The translations under genes and the position numbers were made by a program. Below the pieces are notes generated by a model. That model did not search any database. It was not told the origin of the DNA and saw only the letters and a list, made by a program, of their open reading frames with translations. Positions 63,373 to 64,000 of a stretch of 64,000 nucleotides of DNA are shown here, piece after piece (the first letter of the stretch is position 1; each line of letters opens with the position of its first letter). The stretch covers positions 1,860,001 through 1,924,000 of the forward strand of contig OY756140.1 in the NCBI GenBank assembly GCA_963576785.1, written 5' to 3'. This DNA comes from Chlorophyllum brunneum (Eukaryota; Basidiomycota; Agaricomycetes; Agaricales; Agaricaceae).

Positions 63373-64000
63373 ATGCTGTCTCTCCTCGCGCGCCGGGTCC
63401 CCATCCGGCACTGCACAGCCCGCCTCTCAACAGCCCCCCGCCTCCGCCCGCCCGACCCGCACGACCTCGCCCACTTTGCACACATCCTCCCCCCGTCCTC
63501 CGTCCTCTCCACCCTCCCCCCCCTCTCCGCCCCTCCGGATGACCTCCGTCAGTTCAACTCCGACTGGATGGGCCGCTTCCATGGCTCCTCCACCACCGTG
63601 CTCAGGCCGAAAACCACTACTCAGGTCAGCCAGATCCTCAAATGGTGCAACGAGCACAGGATCGGTGTCGTCCCTCAAGGCGGAAACACCGGTCTGGTGG
63701 GCGGCAGCGTGCCAGTCAAGGACGAGCTCATCCTTTCTTTGTCCAACATGAACAAAGTACGCGAATTCGACCCGGTATCTGGTCAATACCATTCCCCCTC
63801 CATACCACCACCGCAACACTCATTCCTTTTCTGCCACAGGAATTCTCGTGGCAGACGCTGGCTGTATTCTTCAAACCCTGACGGATCATGTCGCACCACA
63901 CAACCATATCATGCCACTTGATTTGGGTGCCAAGGGAAGGTGCGTCTCCATCATACTTCTCGCGACCGCTGTCCCCAACCGTCTTTCTAAGCTGTCAGAT
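63373..64000 (+). CDS. D-2-hydroxyglutarate dehydrogenase / D-lactate dehydrogenase (FAD), N-terminal part
   Basis: Mitochondrial FAD-linked oxidoreductase that oxidises D-2-hydroxyglutarate or D-lactate. The start at 63373 gives an Arg-rich, acid-free presequence (MLSLLARRVPIRHCTARLST), typical of matrix import. Then DDLRQFNSDWMGRFHGSST, VLRPKTTTQVSQILKWCNE and the FAD-binding signature VPQGGNTGLVGGSVP. An intron from about 63777 leads to ILVADAGCILQTLTDHVAPH and MPLDLGAKG, followed by another donor near 63940. The gene runs off the window, so the substrate-binding half is not seen. The GNTGLVGGSVPV and DAGCILQ wording fits the DLD2/D2HGDH branch better than DLD1. Confidence 0.88.

Noticed and set aside
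63427..63819. 130-residue minus-strand open frame rich in Gly and Glu
   Set aside because: It is antisense to the D-2-hydroxyglutarate dehydrogenase exon with its FAD-binding motif.

Overview
This window is nuclear DNA from a filamentous basidiomycete fungus, most likely an agaricomycete. The evidence is compact genes split by many short introns (about 47-66 bases, mostly GT-AG), INO80 and acyl-CoA ligase sequences that read like basidiomycete orthologues, and a gene every ~2.4 kb on both strands. I see no tRNA, rRNA, transposon or CRISPR array. I annotate 26 genes; two are cut by the window edges (a probable fumarase tail at 1-78 and a D-2-hydroxyglutarate dehydrogenase from 63373). Exon joins were read by eye from splice signals and family conservation, so gene spans are firmer than individual exon borders.

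Layout. 1-14.5 kb: fumarase tail, INO80 chromatin-remodelling ATPase (+), a DHX29/YLR419W-type DExH RNA helicase (+), then ribosomal protein eL22 (-) and the pseudouridine synthase CBF5 (+) diverging from a 136-base promoter. 14.7-24 kb: a GPI-anchored double cupredoxin (-), a Fus3/Kss1-type MAP kinase (+), a SAP-domain coiled-coil protein (-), and flavocytochrome b2 (+). 24-36 kb: an MBD4-like DNA glycosylase (-), a LIM protein (+), a seven-helix membrane protein (+), a J-domain protein (+), a coiled-coil protein (+) and a basic nuclear-looking orphan (-). 36-43 kb: a run of minus-strand genes, namely a large helical orphan, Pol III subunit RPC37 and a second seven-helix protein. 43.5-64 kb: adenylate kinase Fap7 (+), a secreted Ser/Thr-rich protein (-), TFIIH cyclin Ccl1 (+), a DUF1764 protein (-), SWI/SNF subunit Swi1 (+), an alpha-arrestin (+), a Rab5 GTPase (-), an AMP-dependent acyl-CoA ligase (+), a CNH/GYF protein (-) and the D-2HG dehydrogenase (+).

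Functionally this is mostly a housekeeping segment: chromatin remodelling (INO80, Swi1), transcription (Ccl1, Rpc37), ribosome and RNA work (eL22, Cbf5, Fap7, DExH helicase), signalling and trafficking (MAPK, Rab5, arrestin), with mitochondrial lactate/hydroxyacid metabolism (Cyb2, D2HGDH). I found no clear new multi-gene system. The points most worth a second look are: a CNH propeller protein carrying an inserted GYF domain; an intact, heavily interrupted MBD4-like glycosylase with a frame-preserving intron; a 4-base microexon in the acyl-CoA ligase and an 8-base terminal exon in the DUF1764 gene; a divergent MAP kinase; and a recurring GTCACGTGAC-type palindrome in five promoters.
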